Assembly: GCF_023051105.1 (NCBI RefSeq)
Contig: NZ_JALKIL010000025.1
Span: 1 to 64,000 of the forward strand
Source of the DNA: Anaerobiospirillum sp. NML120449
GTDB lineage: Bacteria > Pseudomonadota > Gammaproteobacteria > Enterobacterales > Succinivibrionaceae
Direction: 5' to 3'
DNA: 64,000 bases
The notes beneath the pieces were generated by a model. It saw nothing but the letters and a program-made list of their open reading frames with translations. It had not been told where the DNA came from and searched no databases. Of this stretch, positions 15,898 through 24,659 are shown one piece after another. The position numbers were made by a program, and so were the translations under genes. How positions within the stretch are numbered: position 1 is the first letter of the stretch; the number at the start of each line of letters is the position of its first letter.

Positions 15898-16812
15898 CTA
15901 CATGCCGAGGCGGCGGACTTCGGCGCGGGCCTTCTTTACGATGTTGGAGCGGTACCAGCGTGGGATTGGGCGGCTGAAGTTTTCAAAGTCGTTGAGAATA
16001 CGACGGGACTGGGCCACCATGCGCTCCTGCTCGGCGCGTGAGCGACGGGCATGCTCTGAGCAGCGGGTCAGGGCATAAATGGCGCTGTAGACAGCAAAGC
16101 CTACCCAGAAATTGGCCGGAACATTGACACCGCCAAAGTAGCCGTCGATTACACCAGCTACAACGCAAGGCATCTGGCCGGCGTCTTCACACTCAAAGAG
16201 TACCAGGTCCTCAATGGCGTCACCAAAGCCCCAGGAAGCACTTGGCTTTAAGATGACATTGCCTGAGCTGGTCAGGAAGACATTATCAAGGCGCAGACCA
16301 CCGTAACGGCGGGTGAGCTTGTAGTCAGCAAGGCCGTCAATACGGTCAATAATGGCAGAAAGAATTGGAGTTTCGTGATTGAAACGTGGGCCCTTGGTCA
16401 GGTAGGCAGTGAGCTTGTCATGAATAACGTCACGACGCTGCTCGGCCTTGTCCTTTTCCGGACCGGTCAGGGTGTCCTGGTGCAGAAGGGCAATGGCACG
16501 ACCAAGCTTCTTGCCATTGGCGTACTGCAGGTGGGGATCGATTACAGAAAGGAAGTTCTTGAACTCGCCTACATTCTCATAGCCAAAAACAGCTGAGGTG
16601 TACTCATTGTTGGACTTGAGAGAGATGCCCTCAAGAATGTTGTTAGGAGCCAGGTCGTGAAAGATCTGGGTGCTCTTAAACTGACGGGTAATGCGGGACT
16701 TGTTGGTCTTGACCGGACCCTGCAAAGCCAGAAACTTGTCATTGGCTCCCTGCAGCGCAACATATTCATTGCCGTGCAAATCGAATGAAACAGAACGGTA
16801 ACCTAACTGCAC
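15898..16812 (-). CDS. APH-fold kinase-like protein, probably catalytically degenerate
   Basis: A 304-aa protein of no certain family. Its middle resembles the aminoglycoside/choline phosphotransferase fold: YGGLRLDNVFLTSSGNVI (about residues 168-187) matches the position of the family's HGDLHxxNVL catalytic loop, and SWGFGDAIEDLVLFE matches the WGDAGxGDPxxDL segment after the metal-binding Asp. The catalytic Asp of HGD is replaced by Gly, and the Asp before the Trp-Gly is replaced too, while the Asn is kept. If the alignment is right, it cannot phosphorylate in the usual way and would be a pseudokinase or a divergent binding protein. The C-terminus is basic. The start is GTG, with only a modest ribosome binding site. 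It has no partner gene, so function is unknown. Confidence 0.6.
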   Translation of the reverse strand: MQLGYRSVSFDLHGNEYVALQGANDKFLALQGPVKTNKSRITRQFKSTQIFHDLAPNNILEGISLKSNNEYTSAVFGYENVGEFKNFLSVIDPHLQYANGKKLGRAIALLHQDTLTGPEKDKAEQRRDVIHDKLTAYLTKGPRFNHETPILSAIIDRIDGLADYKLTRRYGGLRLDNVFLTSSGNVILKPSASWGFGDAIEDLVLFECEDAGQMPCVVAGVIDGYFGGVNVPANFWVGFAVYSAIYALTRCSEHARRSRAEQERMVAQSRRILNDFENFSRPIPRWYRSNIVKKARAEVRRLGM

Positions 16813-17463
16813 CCTGCTTTCTCCACTTCCAAAAGCGAACCCCTGCCCTGTGGCAGAATTTATACCCTTTACAGGCTCAGACAGATCTTGTGACTGAGGC
16901 CAGCCTTATCTGGCCATTTTATCAGATAGAAATCAGACTGTCTGTTCGGGCAGAACATGCCCTGAGGTACTGGCAAGCACACAACGGGCCAGGTATCACT
17001 GTCAAAGTTCCATACATACTCTTAAAGCCAGTTACATCCGTCCTTTACACTGCCTGCACCAACTCATCACACATCCTCAAAGCGGGCCATAAGTCCGGGA
17101 ACACACTCCCGGGATTTTTCCTGCTATCTGACCTGATATAACCTGCCTCAACCTGAGCCAGACTGGCCCCTGAGAATCCTGCTTTTCGCAGGATGTACAG
17201 TTACTGACAGCCGCCTCTGCCATGACATGATAAATGCCAGACCCTCTTGCTTTTGTCAGGACGGAGGCCGACTGCTGGATGAACTGGTCCGTGCAGCCTG
17301 AGCGACGGCCTGCAGCTATCCATGCGAGGCCGCCCTGACTGACGTTTCGTGGTGACTGACGTGTCGTTGGGGCTGCTGGAACAGCGCAGCCACTGCTGCG
17401 CAGCCGGAGTTGCGCTGGCTGGGTTGCGCAGCCGGGGCTGCACAGTCACGGCTGTAGCGGGCA
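16813..17463. other. Intergenic region with a plus-strand hairpin
   Basis: No gene is supported in this 650-bp spacer between the pseudokinase start and the end of xerD. At 17095-17118 the plus strand has CCGGGA-ACACAC-TCCCGG followed by GATTTTTC, a terminator-like hairpin with no gene on that strand to serve. It could end read-through or a small RNA. Confidence 0.4.
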
Positions 17464-18372
17464 TCAGGCCTTTGGATGGGTCTTGTCGTAGACCTCGTGC
17501 ATGCGGGCCAGAGCCACGTGGGTGTAGATCTGGGTAGTGGTCAGCGATGAGTGGCCCAGCATCATCTGCAGTGAGCGCAGGTCGGCGTCATGATTGAGCA
17601 TGTGAGTAGCAAATGCATGACGGAAAGTGTGCGGCGATGGTGATGAGCTTATGCCTATCTGGCTGGCGTAGGACTTAACGCGGTACCAGAAGGCAATGCG
17701 GGTCATGGGCTTGGCGCCATCAGGGCTTTTGTTGGACAAAAAGACGTAAGGTGAGAGCGAGTCAGGATCCTTTTCCGGACGGCGCAGACGCAGATACTTC
17801 TCCACCCAGTAGCAGGCGGCATCAGTGATGGGAATGACGCGCTGGCGGTCACCCTTACCCTTGATGAGCATATAGCGTTCGCTGAGATGCATGTCCTCAA
17901 ACTTGAGATTGCACAGCTCACTGACACGCATGCCGGTGGCATAGAGCAGCTCAAACATGGCCCGATCGCGCAGACCGGTATGGCAGCCAAGGTCAGGCGC
18001 CTCCAGAAAGGCAACCACAGTCTCCTCAGACATTACCTTAGGCAGGTCACGGCGGCTCTTGGGTCTTTCAAGCTCAATCATGGGGTCATCTTCACGCAGG
18101 CCCTCAAGACGCTCAAAGCGGACAAAGCAGTTAATGGATGAGTAAAAACGCAATATGGACTGGCCGGTTACACCCTCACTGGAGCGGCTTTCAAAATAGG
18201 CGCGCAAATCATCACTGGTAAAACCGGTCAGGGAAATCCTGTTGACACACAGATACTCAGTAAACCGGTTAATGTCGCTGCAGTAGGCAAGGCGTGAGTT
18301 CTCTGAAACACCCTTTTCCAGAATCAGGTAATCAGCAAAGGAAGCCAGCAGCATATTGCGCTCATTACTCAT
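17464..18372 (-). CDS. xerD: Tyrosine recombinase XerD
   Basis: A 302-aa site-specific recombinase that, with XerC and FtsK, resolves chromosome dimers at dif. The N-terminal SAM-like core-binding domain spans about residues 1-100. The catalytic domain shows Arg in ATGMRVSELC, Lys in KGKGDRQR, HTFRHAFATHM (HxxR), GHSSLTTTQIYTHV (His and the Tyr nucleophile), and the XerD-type ending LARMHEVYDKTHPKA. ATG 18378 would sit directly on the GAGGG ribosome binding site with no spacing. ATG 18372 lies six bases away and is the better start. The distinction from XerC rests on the C-terminal tail and similarity by eye. Confidence 0.85.
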   Translation of the reverse strand: MSNERNMLLASFADYLILEKGVSENSRLAYCSDINRFTEYLCVNRISLTGFTSDDLRAYFESRSSEGVTGQSILRFYSSINCFVRFERLEGLREDDPMIELERPKSRRDLPKVMSEETVVAFLEAPDLGCHTGLRDRAMFELLYATGMRVSELCNLKFEDMHLSERYMLIKGKGDRQRVIPITDAACYWVEKYLRLRRPEKDPDSLSPYVFLSNKSPDGAKPMTRIAFWYRVKSYASQIGISSSPSPHTFRHAFATHMLNHDADLRSLQMMLGHSSLTTTQIYTHVALARMHEVYDKTHPKA

Positions 18373-19217
18373 TTTCATCCCTCATCTTTATCATCCGATT
18401 CCATCATATTGGGTAAACACATGGCAACCGTCCAAGACGGCATGCTGCGCCATCAGCAAAGTCCACACAGTACATATTTGCAAGCCCGTCGACCTGGCCA
18501 TATAAGGTGCTGCCAGGCTGACTATGCTGCATGCATACCTGCATAGCTGCCCTCTGGCGTGCAGGCTGTCAGTCTGTCCAGGCCTTTCGTGTAATTGAGC
18601 ACAAGCACGCAACCACCAGCTTCCTGTATTTTGCGCCCCTGTGCAGCAGAGCTGATGCTCAGGGTTGCTGCACATTTTCCCTGCCTTTTCTGACAGCTGA
18701 GCCGGGCATATTTTCCCGTGTGACTTTAGCCTGCTGCTTGCCAGCATCCCCAGCATCCCCTGCATCCGAGCACAGGGAGTCGCCTGCTTAAAGACGCATG
18801 CATTTATGCATGCGTGCATGCACACCTGTCAGAGACCACTGATCCTGTCCTGCCGTACTGCAGCACTGCTGGCCTTTTGTTCTGCTGTTCATGTGTCATG
18901 TTGTCCAGTTGTCATGCTCGCGACTGTCTGCTGCCATCAGGAGCATCAATGGCAATAGCCGTCATTACCAGGGCAACCAGCCGCTTACACATTGAATAAT
19001 CTGCGCTGACTGGAAGGTCATTGACATGCAGCAGACAGTACAGGTGACCACTGGACTGTCATCCTGTCGCATTACTGCACAGCCGGTTCGGCTGAGCTCA
19101 TTGCAGGACTGTCCAGACGGACAGGGCGCTGCATTAACGGGCAGGCTGCAGCATGGCTGGCACAGGTTATCAGGTCTGGATAGTCATGTCTGATTGGACG
19201 GCATGGGGTGCCCATAA
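18373..19217. other. Long intergenic region, no gene seen
   Basis: About 850 bp without a credible reading frame. It has repeated CATGCATGC-type palindromic words (for example 18798-18822) and CTGC/CAGC-rich sequence. No promoter stands out. Confidence 0.4.
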
Positions 19218-19245
19218 AATAACAGCTCCCGAGGGAGCTGCTTTT
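19218..19245. terminator. Intrinsic terminator-like hairpin
   Basis: CAGCTCCC-GA-GGGAGCTG (19223-19240), with TTTT following on the plus strand and a T-rich TTATTTTAT run on the minus strand. The likely user is the minus-strand lipoprotein gene that ends about 120 bp away. Confidence 0.65.
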
Positions 19246-19366
19246 GTGGTTCCTGATTACATGATTGTGGGCCTTGGCCACATGGCTGGGCGGTGGCCTG
19301 TCTGGCAGGCCGTGGGCCTGGTGCTGCGGCCTGTGCCTGGGCCAGGGCCGAGGCCGAGGCCGGGGC

Positions 19367-19927
19367 CTATTCGTCGTTTTCAGGGATGCTGAACTGGGCA
19401 GCTACTTCCCTTCTGATGACCTCATCCATGGTGGTGAGTTTGCCATTTTCAAGACGAGTTACGGTGGCGTAAGGAACCTTGTTTTCAATAACAATGCAGA
19501 AACGGTAAATACCGTCTGCTGACGGCTCGTAGCGCAGCTCCTCAAAGCGTGACTTGCCATTGAGGCGGGCCGGGCCTGAACCTTCACGCAGTACACCTGG
19601 TGGGCTGTTATAGCCAAAGTTGGTCCCCTTGCTCCAGTCCTCATCGGCAAACTTAAATCGGTATGGACTCCAGTCTGAGCGCAGCGGAGCTACTGTGCAA
19701 TACCTGTTCTCATCGAACTTTCTCAGGCGGTAGGACCTCTGGACGCCGTAGTCATTCATCTCACCACGCAGGTAGATATCACGTCCCTGAAAAACTTCCG
19801 GATGCCCGGTGCCGGTTGTGACATCGGCTGATGCTGATTCTCCATTACTCTGGCAGGCACTCATAGCCAGTGCGGCCAGCGGAGTTGACAGCAGTAAAAG
19901 CATCTTCTTGAATCTGTTCAATTTCAC
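19367..19927 (-). CDS. Predicted lipoprotein with a starch-binding-like beta-sandwich
   Basis: A 186-aa protein when started at GTG 19927. That start gives a classic lipoprotein signal: MKLNRFKK, a hydrophobic stretch, then AMSAC with the lipid-carrying Cys about 25 residues in. Longer in-frame starts up to 20053 would bury the signal. After a Ser/Ala linker, residues about 45-105 (YLRGEMNDYG, YRFKFADEDWSKGTNFGY) look like the small early-set/carbohydrate-binding domains in front of pullulanases and amylases. I infer a periplasm- or outer-membrane-anchored glycan-binding protein. No enzyme domain follows, and no polysaccharide gene is adjacent, so the role is open. Confidence 0.7.
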   Translation of the reverse strand: MKLNRFKKMLLLLSTPLAALAMSACQSNGESASADVTTGTGHPEVFQGRDIYLRGEMNDYGVQRSYRLRKFDENRYCTVAPLRSDWSPYRFKFADEDWSKGTNFGYNSPPGVLREGSGPARLNGKSRFEELRYEPSADGIYRFCIVIENKVPYATVTRLENGKLTTMDEVIRREVAAQFSIPENDE

Positions 19928-20384
19928 ACCCAAATAACTATCCACTATGCAGCTCCATGCAGGGTCGCTGACATGCTGCTTAATTAACGTTGTTTCCGTT
20001 TGCACACATTTTAACACCAGGCCCCTCTTTTTCCGATATCTTTGGGAACTCAAAATATCCGGTAATCAAAATGTGCAGGCATCACAAGCACATATACACT
20101 AAAGCTCAGTACTGATAAGATTGTCAGCCATTAACCGACAGAGCACCGGCCCAAAAGGACCGCCCACTGGCCCTCACGGGCAGCCCTCAGCCCCTGATAA
20201 ATCAATCATACTTAAGGATGCAGATACCTGCTGCCCGGCAGCTGCCGCCACACCTGCAGCTGCCCGTGCAAAGCCATTACTGTCCTGACCGGCCGTGCTG
20301 CGCAAGTCTGCAGCACCGCAACCGGTCCGGCCTTAATACTGAAAGTGACAGGGCCAGCGGCAGGCTGGCAGGCTGGCCGGCTGC

Positions 20385-20418
<34 letters not shown>

Positions 20419-20558
20419 AAGCCTGGCACGACTGAGACGGGCCTGCCTGAGCTTGCTGGGTGGCTGTGATGCTGTCGGGGGACCTGGTTGACCGCAATGC
20501 CGGACAGGTGAAAATACGCTGTGCCGGACCTCGTGCAGAGGTTCTCAGGAGTTTACTT

Positions 20559-21431
20559 ATGTTGAAGATTGGACTTACAGGCAATATTGCCTGCGGCAAG
20601 AGCTTTATCAGCCGCCTGTTTGGCGTTTACGGTGTCATAATCATCGACAGCGACATGATTGCCCGTGAGGTGGTCAAGCCAGGATCCCCGGCACTGGAGC
20701 AGATAGCTCAGCGCATGGGCTCTCATCTGATAATGGACGATGGGAATCTCAACCGCGCTGCCATGCGTGAGCTGGTTTTTGCTGACAAGGAAAAACTGGC
20801 CATACTGTGTTCCATCACCCATCCGGCGATTCATGACCGTACCCTTGAGCTGTGCGATCGCTGTGCCCGTGGTGAGGGCCTGCCTGAGGACTATCTGGCC
20901 TTTGTGGCTCAGGAAGAGCAGCGCCGTCAGGCCGCCGCTCAGGCTGCCCAGGCTGCGCGTGCAGCCAGGGAGGCCGCCGACGCTGCTGCGACACCAGTCG
21001 GTGCTGGCGCGGATGAAAATGGGGAAATAAGAGACAGTGATGGCCTGCTTATCAGTGACAGCCACTGTGATGAGGGCAAGGTGGCACTAAGTGAGCCTCT
21101 TGATGCTTCCCTGGTGCTTGATAACAGGGAAGTACCCCCATATATCATCCTCGATATACCGCTGCTTTTTGAAAACCACCTTGAGGATATGGTGGACAGG
21201 ATTCTGGTTGTGGACTCGGCCGTGAGCACCCAGATTGCACGTATCATCAGCCGCGACGGCTGCTCTGAGCAGACAGCACGCAATATCATTGACAGGCAGC
21301 TCAGCCGCACTTATAAGCGCGAACATGCTGACGATATCATTGAGACTGACGTTTTAAGCATAGCTGAAAAGCGTCATCACGTGTTAAACTTACATATCAG
21401 GTATCTGAAATTGTCTCAGAGTATGTCCTGA
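20559..21431 (+). CDS. coaE: Dephospho-CoA kinase with a long internal insertion
   Basis: Phosphorylates dephospho-CoA to coenzyme A, the last step of CoA synthesis. The P-loop GNIACGKS (residues 8-15), DSDMIAREVV, HPAIHDR and DIPLLFE are all present. At 290 aa it is about 85 residues longer than typical CoaE (near 205 aa). The excess is one block, about residues 102-190, beginning with a QEEQRRQAAAQAAQAARAAREAADAAA-like Ala/Arg helix (split over positions 118-145) and continuing acidic. It sits just before DIPLLFE, in the lid/CoA-binding part, and conserved sequence resumes cleanly, so it is an insertion and not a frameshift. ATG 20559 has CAGGAG eight bases upstream; the longer frame from 20460 is not needed. 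The order coaE-zapD-yacG is the gammaproteobacterial one. Confidence 0.95.
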   Translation: MLKIGLTGNIACGKSFISRLFGVYGVIIIDSDMIAREVVKPGSPALEQIAQRMGSHLIMDDGNLNRAAMRELVFADKEKLAILCSITHPAIHDRTLELCDRCARGEGLPEDYLAFVAQEEQRRQAAAQAAQAARAAREAADAAATPVGAGADENGEIRDSDGLLISDSHCDEGKVALSEPLDASLVLDNREVPPYIILDIPLLFENHLEDMVDRILVVDSAVSTQIARIISRDGCSEQTARNIIDRQLSRTYKREHADDIIETDVLSIAEKRHHVLNLHIRYLKLSQSMS

Positions 21432-21889
21432 AAAATCTTTCCACAGGCTGTATCAAGAAAAATACACCCCTGCTTAAAACCGTTTGCAGCCCCGGCAGAT
21501 GACAGATAATCACCTGTTTTGCCCACTTTTCAATCCTGAGCCTTTGCCTCCCTGATATGGCCTGCTCTATGGTTGACGCCGGCTCCAATGCATTGCGGCA
21601 CGATGTCTGCAAATAAACGGTTTGCATTGTCAGCAAAGCTGCCCCGTGCTCCGGCAGTTCCGGTCTGACATTGAAAGTTCAGGCTGACACCAGCCATGGA
21701 GCCACACTGTTGCGCTGCATGTGGCGCTGATAACCTGCTCATAGCTGTTTTGTGATTACTGGCCGGCACCGCACTTTCTGCAGCGGTTTACATATAACCT
21801 GACCATTCGCCTGCCCGCAAACTGTCTGAAGTAGCTGTCTGATATGTACAACTGGCTTCATTCAGCCCAGGATTAACGATAGATCAACC
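21432..21889. other. Spacer between coaE and zapD
   Basis: A 458-bp gap with no gene or terminator that I recognise. It is unusually long for neighbours that are tightly packed in enteric bacteria. Confidence 0.4.
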
Positions 21890-22636
21890 ATGTTTGTTTA
21901 CGATTTTCCCTTAAGTTCTAAAGCCCGAACTTATCTCAAGTTCGAGGCCATATTTAACCGCGTGCAGGAAAGTGCGAACTTAAACAGCAATTCTGATACT
22001 TTCAGTCTGCTGCGTGGACTTATCGACTTTATCGACCTGGTTGACGGTTCCGGTGCCCTGAAGATTGATATTGGCAAGGATCTTGACCGTATCACCCAGA
22101 AACTGCGTATCTGGCACAGTTATCCTGACGCTGATGAAAAGCTGGTAGATGAGCTGCTCGAGCAGATCAACCAGTCTCACCGTGCGCTTAATACCTTTAC
22201 CCGTCAGCGCACCGTATTGCAGAACGACCCTATTATCGAAAGCATCAAGCCACGTTTTCTGACCCCTTCAGGTATCAACTGCTTTGATACTCCGCTCTTT
22301 ACTTTCTGGGCCAATCTTGACCGTGAAGAGAAGATGGAAACAGCCACCAAGTGGCTCAAGGAGCTTGACTGCATCCGTATTCCTATCACCTGCATCTTAA
22401 ATCAGTGGCGTCTGTGCTCGGACTATCAGTCCCGCGTAGCCGTCAACGGTTTTATGCAGGAAACCTCAGAGCCATGTGAGCTCATCGAAATCAAGTATCC
22501 GCGCCATGTACGCGGCTACCCTGTGGTAAGCGGCTTTCAGTCCAATATAAACGTACGCTTCCTGCCATACACCAAAGGGGCACAGGTAGGCGACATTACC
22601 TTTGAACTTGCCTATGTAAGAGGTGGGATAATTTGA
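21890..22636 (+). CDS. zapD: Cell division protein ZapD
   Basis: A 248-aa cytosolic protein that bundles FtsZ protofilaments and stabilises the Z-ring. It is recognised by the family start [16 protein letters not shown], the helical N-terminal half and the beta-rich C-terminal half ([31 protein letters not shown]). Length is normal for the family. The stop codon overlaps the TTG start of yacG, so the two are translationally coupled. Its position after coaE supports the call. Confidence 0.94.
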   Translation: MFVYDFPLSSKARTYLKFEAIFNRVQESANLNSNSDTFSLLRGLIDFIDLVDGSGALKIDIGKDLDRITQKLRIWHSYPDADEKLVDELLEQINQSHRALNTFTRQRTVLQNDPIIESIKPRFLTPSGINCFDTPLFTFWANLDREEKMETATKWLKELDCIRIPITCILNQWRLCSDYQSRVAVNGFMQETSEPCELIEIKYPRHVRGYPVVSGFQSNINVRFLPYTKGAQVGDITFELAYVRGGII

Positions 22637-22995
22637 GCCTCAAAGACCTGCTGCCACCAGGCACCTACGACGAAATAGAAAAAGAAGCACGCTCCGGCCA
22701 GTCCCGACCACAGCCTGATGCCCAGGCCTGCGGCCAGGGCAGCAGCCAGTCTGCCGAAGGCCAGAGCAGCGACAAGCCACTTACCGTGGCCTGCCCATAC
22801 TGCAAAAAGCCAGTAGTCTACTCAACAGCCAATCCTTTCCGCCCATTTTGCTCCGAGCGCTGCAAGATGCTCGATCTGGGAGCCTGGGCCAACGAGGAAA
22901 GAACAGTAGCCGGCAACGACATCAACATTGACGAGGATGCGGATCTGCTAAGCGATCCCAACCTGCCGCTCAGAAACATACCTGAGCAGAACTGA
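22633..22995 (+). CDS. yacG: DNA gyrase inhibitor / zinc-ribbon protein YacG
   Basis: A 120-aa small zinc protein of the family whose E. coli member binds GyrB and inhibits gyrase. The C4 site is clear: CPYCKKP (about residues 56-59) and [14 protein letters not shown] (about residues 75-79), then the family's WxxE tail and an acidic end. It starts at TTG 22633, overlapping the zapD stop, with a strong AGAGGTGGG ribosome binding site six to ten bases upstream. Compared with the usual 60-70 aa, it has about 50 extra Gln/Ser-rich residues before the zinc ribbon. A GC-rich terminator follows at once. Confidence 0.92.
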   Translation: MSLKDLLPPGTYDEIEKEARSGQSRPQPDAQACGQGSSQSAEGQSSDKPLTVACPYCKKPVVYSTANPFRPFCSERCKMLDLGAWANEERTVAGNDINIDEDADLLSDPNLPLRNIPEQN

Positions 22996-23001
22996 CACAT
23001 C

Positions 23002-23024
23002 AAAGGGCGCGCCGCGCCCTTTTG
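23002..23024 (+). terminator. Intrinsic terminator after yacG
   Basis: AAAGGGCGCG-CC-GCGCCCTTTT gives a 7-bp GC stem with a short U run, seven bases after the yacG stop. Confidence 0.85.
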
Positions 23025-24659
23025 CATTTCTGCTCCCCACAAAATGCTCCATGCGCCAGGCGATGGCCCCAGTCCCAGCCATGGACCAGGACAGCTGCAG
23101 GCAGCTCAGCCCGGCAAAAATCCTGAGCCCAGGCCCATGAACCCCATTAAGCTGGCTGCCATACGCTCACAGTCAGTGATACAGGTGGCCCTGCCCCTCG
23201 ACATAACGCCATGCGGACATGAAAGGCAAGCCCATGACTTGCTCACCACAGTCTGGGACTCAACGCCGCTGTGCAATCCAGGTACTGAGCAATGCGGGGA
23301 CATTACTGTGCTTAAGCCCAGCCGCCCACTGGCCCGCCGCAGTCAGCAGACAAACTTTAAAAGACAGGCAATCCCAAGGCACGCTTTCCAAAAGCAAGAA
23401 CAGTTACTCAGCCCTCGATGCTGGTCAGCACAGGCAAGTCAGCTACAGTCCCTGTATGTGTCTGCCCCCTTTGATATCCTCAGCACCAGACGCAGCTACA
23501 GCTGCGGCTACATGGCACCTCCGGCAACAGTTACATGCACAGCCAAAGCCCAGGCAAGGGTAACAGCGGCACCGTGCTGCACGGCCGGCAATGAGCGCCA
23601 TTGGCCATAACTGAAGCATGAGCACAAGGGCTCTTGCCATGGAAGTGGAGGATTGAGCATGGTTTTGCATGCATGGATCTGCCTGGGTGTTGTTGAGGTA
23701 TAGCGCCCTAGATCGGCCCTGACCGAATCTCACCTTATTGATATCCATGAGCTTCGTGGGTAATGCCATGCCTGTGGCACACAGGCATTAAGGTACTCCT
23801 TTTACCAGCCATGCAGGACTCCTCAATGCTGCCTGATGGTGCGCTGTGTAAGTCATAAGTTTTGGCCCTTATGCTCATAAACTCAGAAAAACGGCTTTCA
23901 ATATGACTCAGCCTGAACATCACAGACCTGGGCCATCAGGACTACTTGAGTCTGGAAAAGGTATTTATGCCCTGAGCCTGCTCCTGACAGCTACAGACAG
24001 AGGGCAGCCATGGGACTATGGCTGCCGGCCTTGCTCTGCTGCCAGGGTCAGGCTCTGATCCATGTCTGTAAGGTCATGCCTCAGGGCTATGAATCTGGAA
24101 TCCTTGTACTGCATGCATCCATAAGCAAGCCGCCAGGTCAGTCCTGCTGGCTGCCAGGACCGTGATGCTACTGGCAGGCCTGGCAGGCCAGGCGGGTCCG
24201 GATGCGCGCCCGGACATACCTGGCTATTCCCAGGGCCAGGATGCCGGGAATTTCGGTGCTGACCTGACTGCGCCAGCAGCCCGGGCACGGCTGCTGTGGC
24301 GGCGTGCCCGGGCCGATGGCGGCTGCGCAGAGCGCGCAGGGCCTGTGTACGGCAGGCGTGCTGGGGCTGTACGCAGGGCTGCGGTGGTGGCCTGATGCGT
24401 TTTACTGGCAGCAAGGATACGAATGCAGGTAGCCATAACAGGGCATTGTGATAAAATTCAGGATCCTGGGCGGACTGGATATAGCCGTCTTTATCTGCAA
24501 ATTGCATACTGACAGCCATTTTTGCCTGCACGGGCATGCATGCAGGCCTTCCTGCCCGCATGGCGCAGTCGTCCTGCAGGCGTGAGCGCGGCTCATACCT
24601 GGTGGCGGTGTGCGGGCCGATAATGAGAAAGAAAGAAATCTACAGCAAGGACCACTTTT
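23025..24659. other. 1.6-kb region with no supported gene
   Basis: Several open frames exist (for example 23044-23610 and 24016-24561 on the minus strand), but they lack ribosome binding sites, conserved motifs and normal residue composition. The DNA is rich in GCCAGG, CATGG and CTGCC words like the other spacers. The lptD promoter must lie near the right end. Confidence 0.45.

Noticed and set aside
17464..18372. Integrase of a mobile element or integron
   Set aside because: Sequence and C-terminal tail fit XerD. There are no attachment repeats, cargo genes or tRNA disruption around it.
23044..23610. 188-codon open frame
   Set aside because: No ribosome binding site, Pro/Gln/Ser-biased composition and no motif; it lies in a spacer whose GC-rich word bias creates long frames by chance.
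24016..24561. 181-codon minus-strand frame
   Set aside because: Same spacer type, with no start signal and no recognisable protein.
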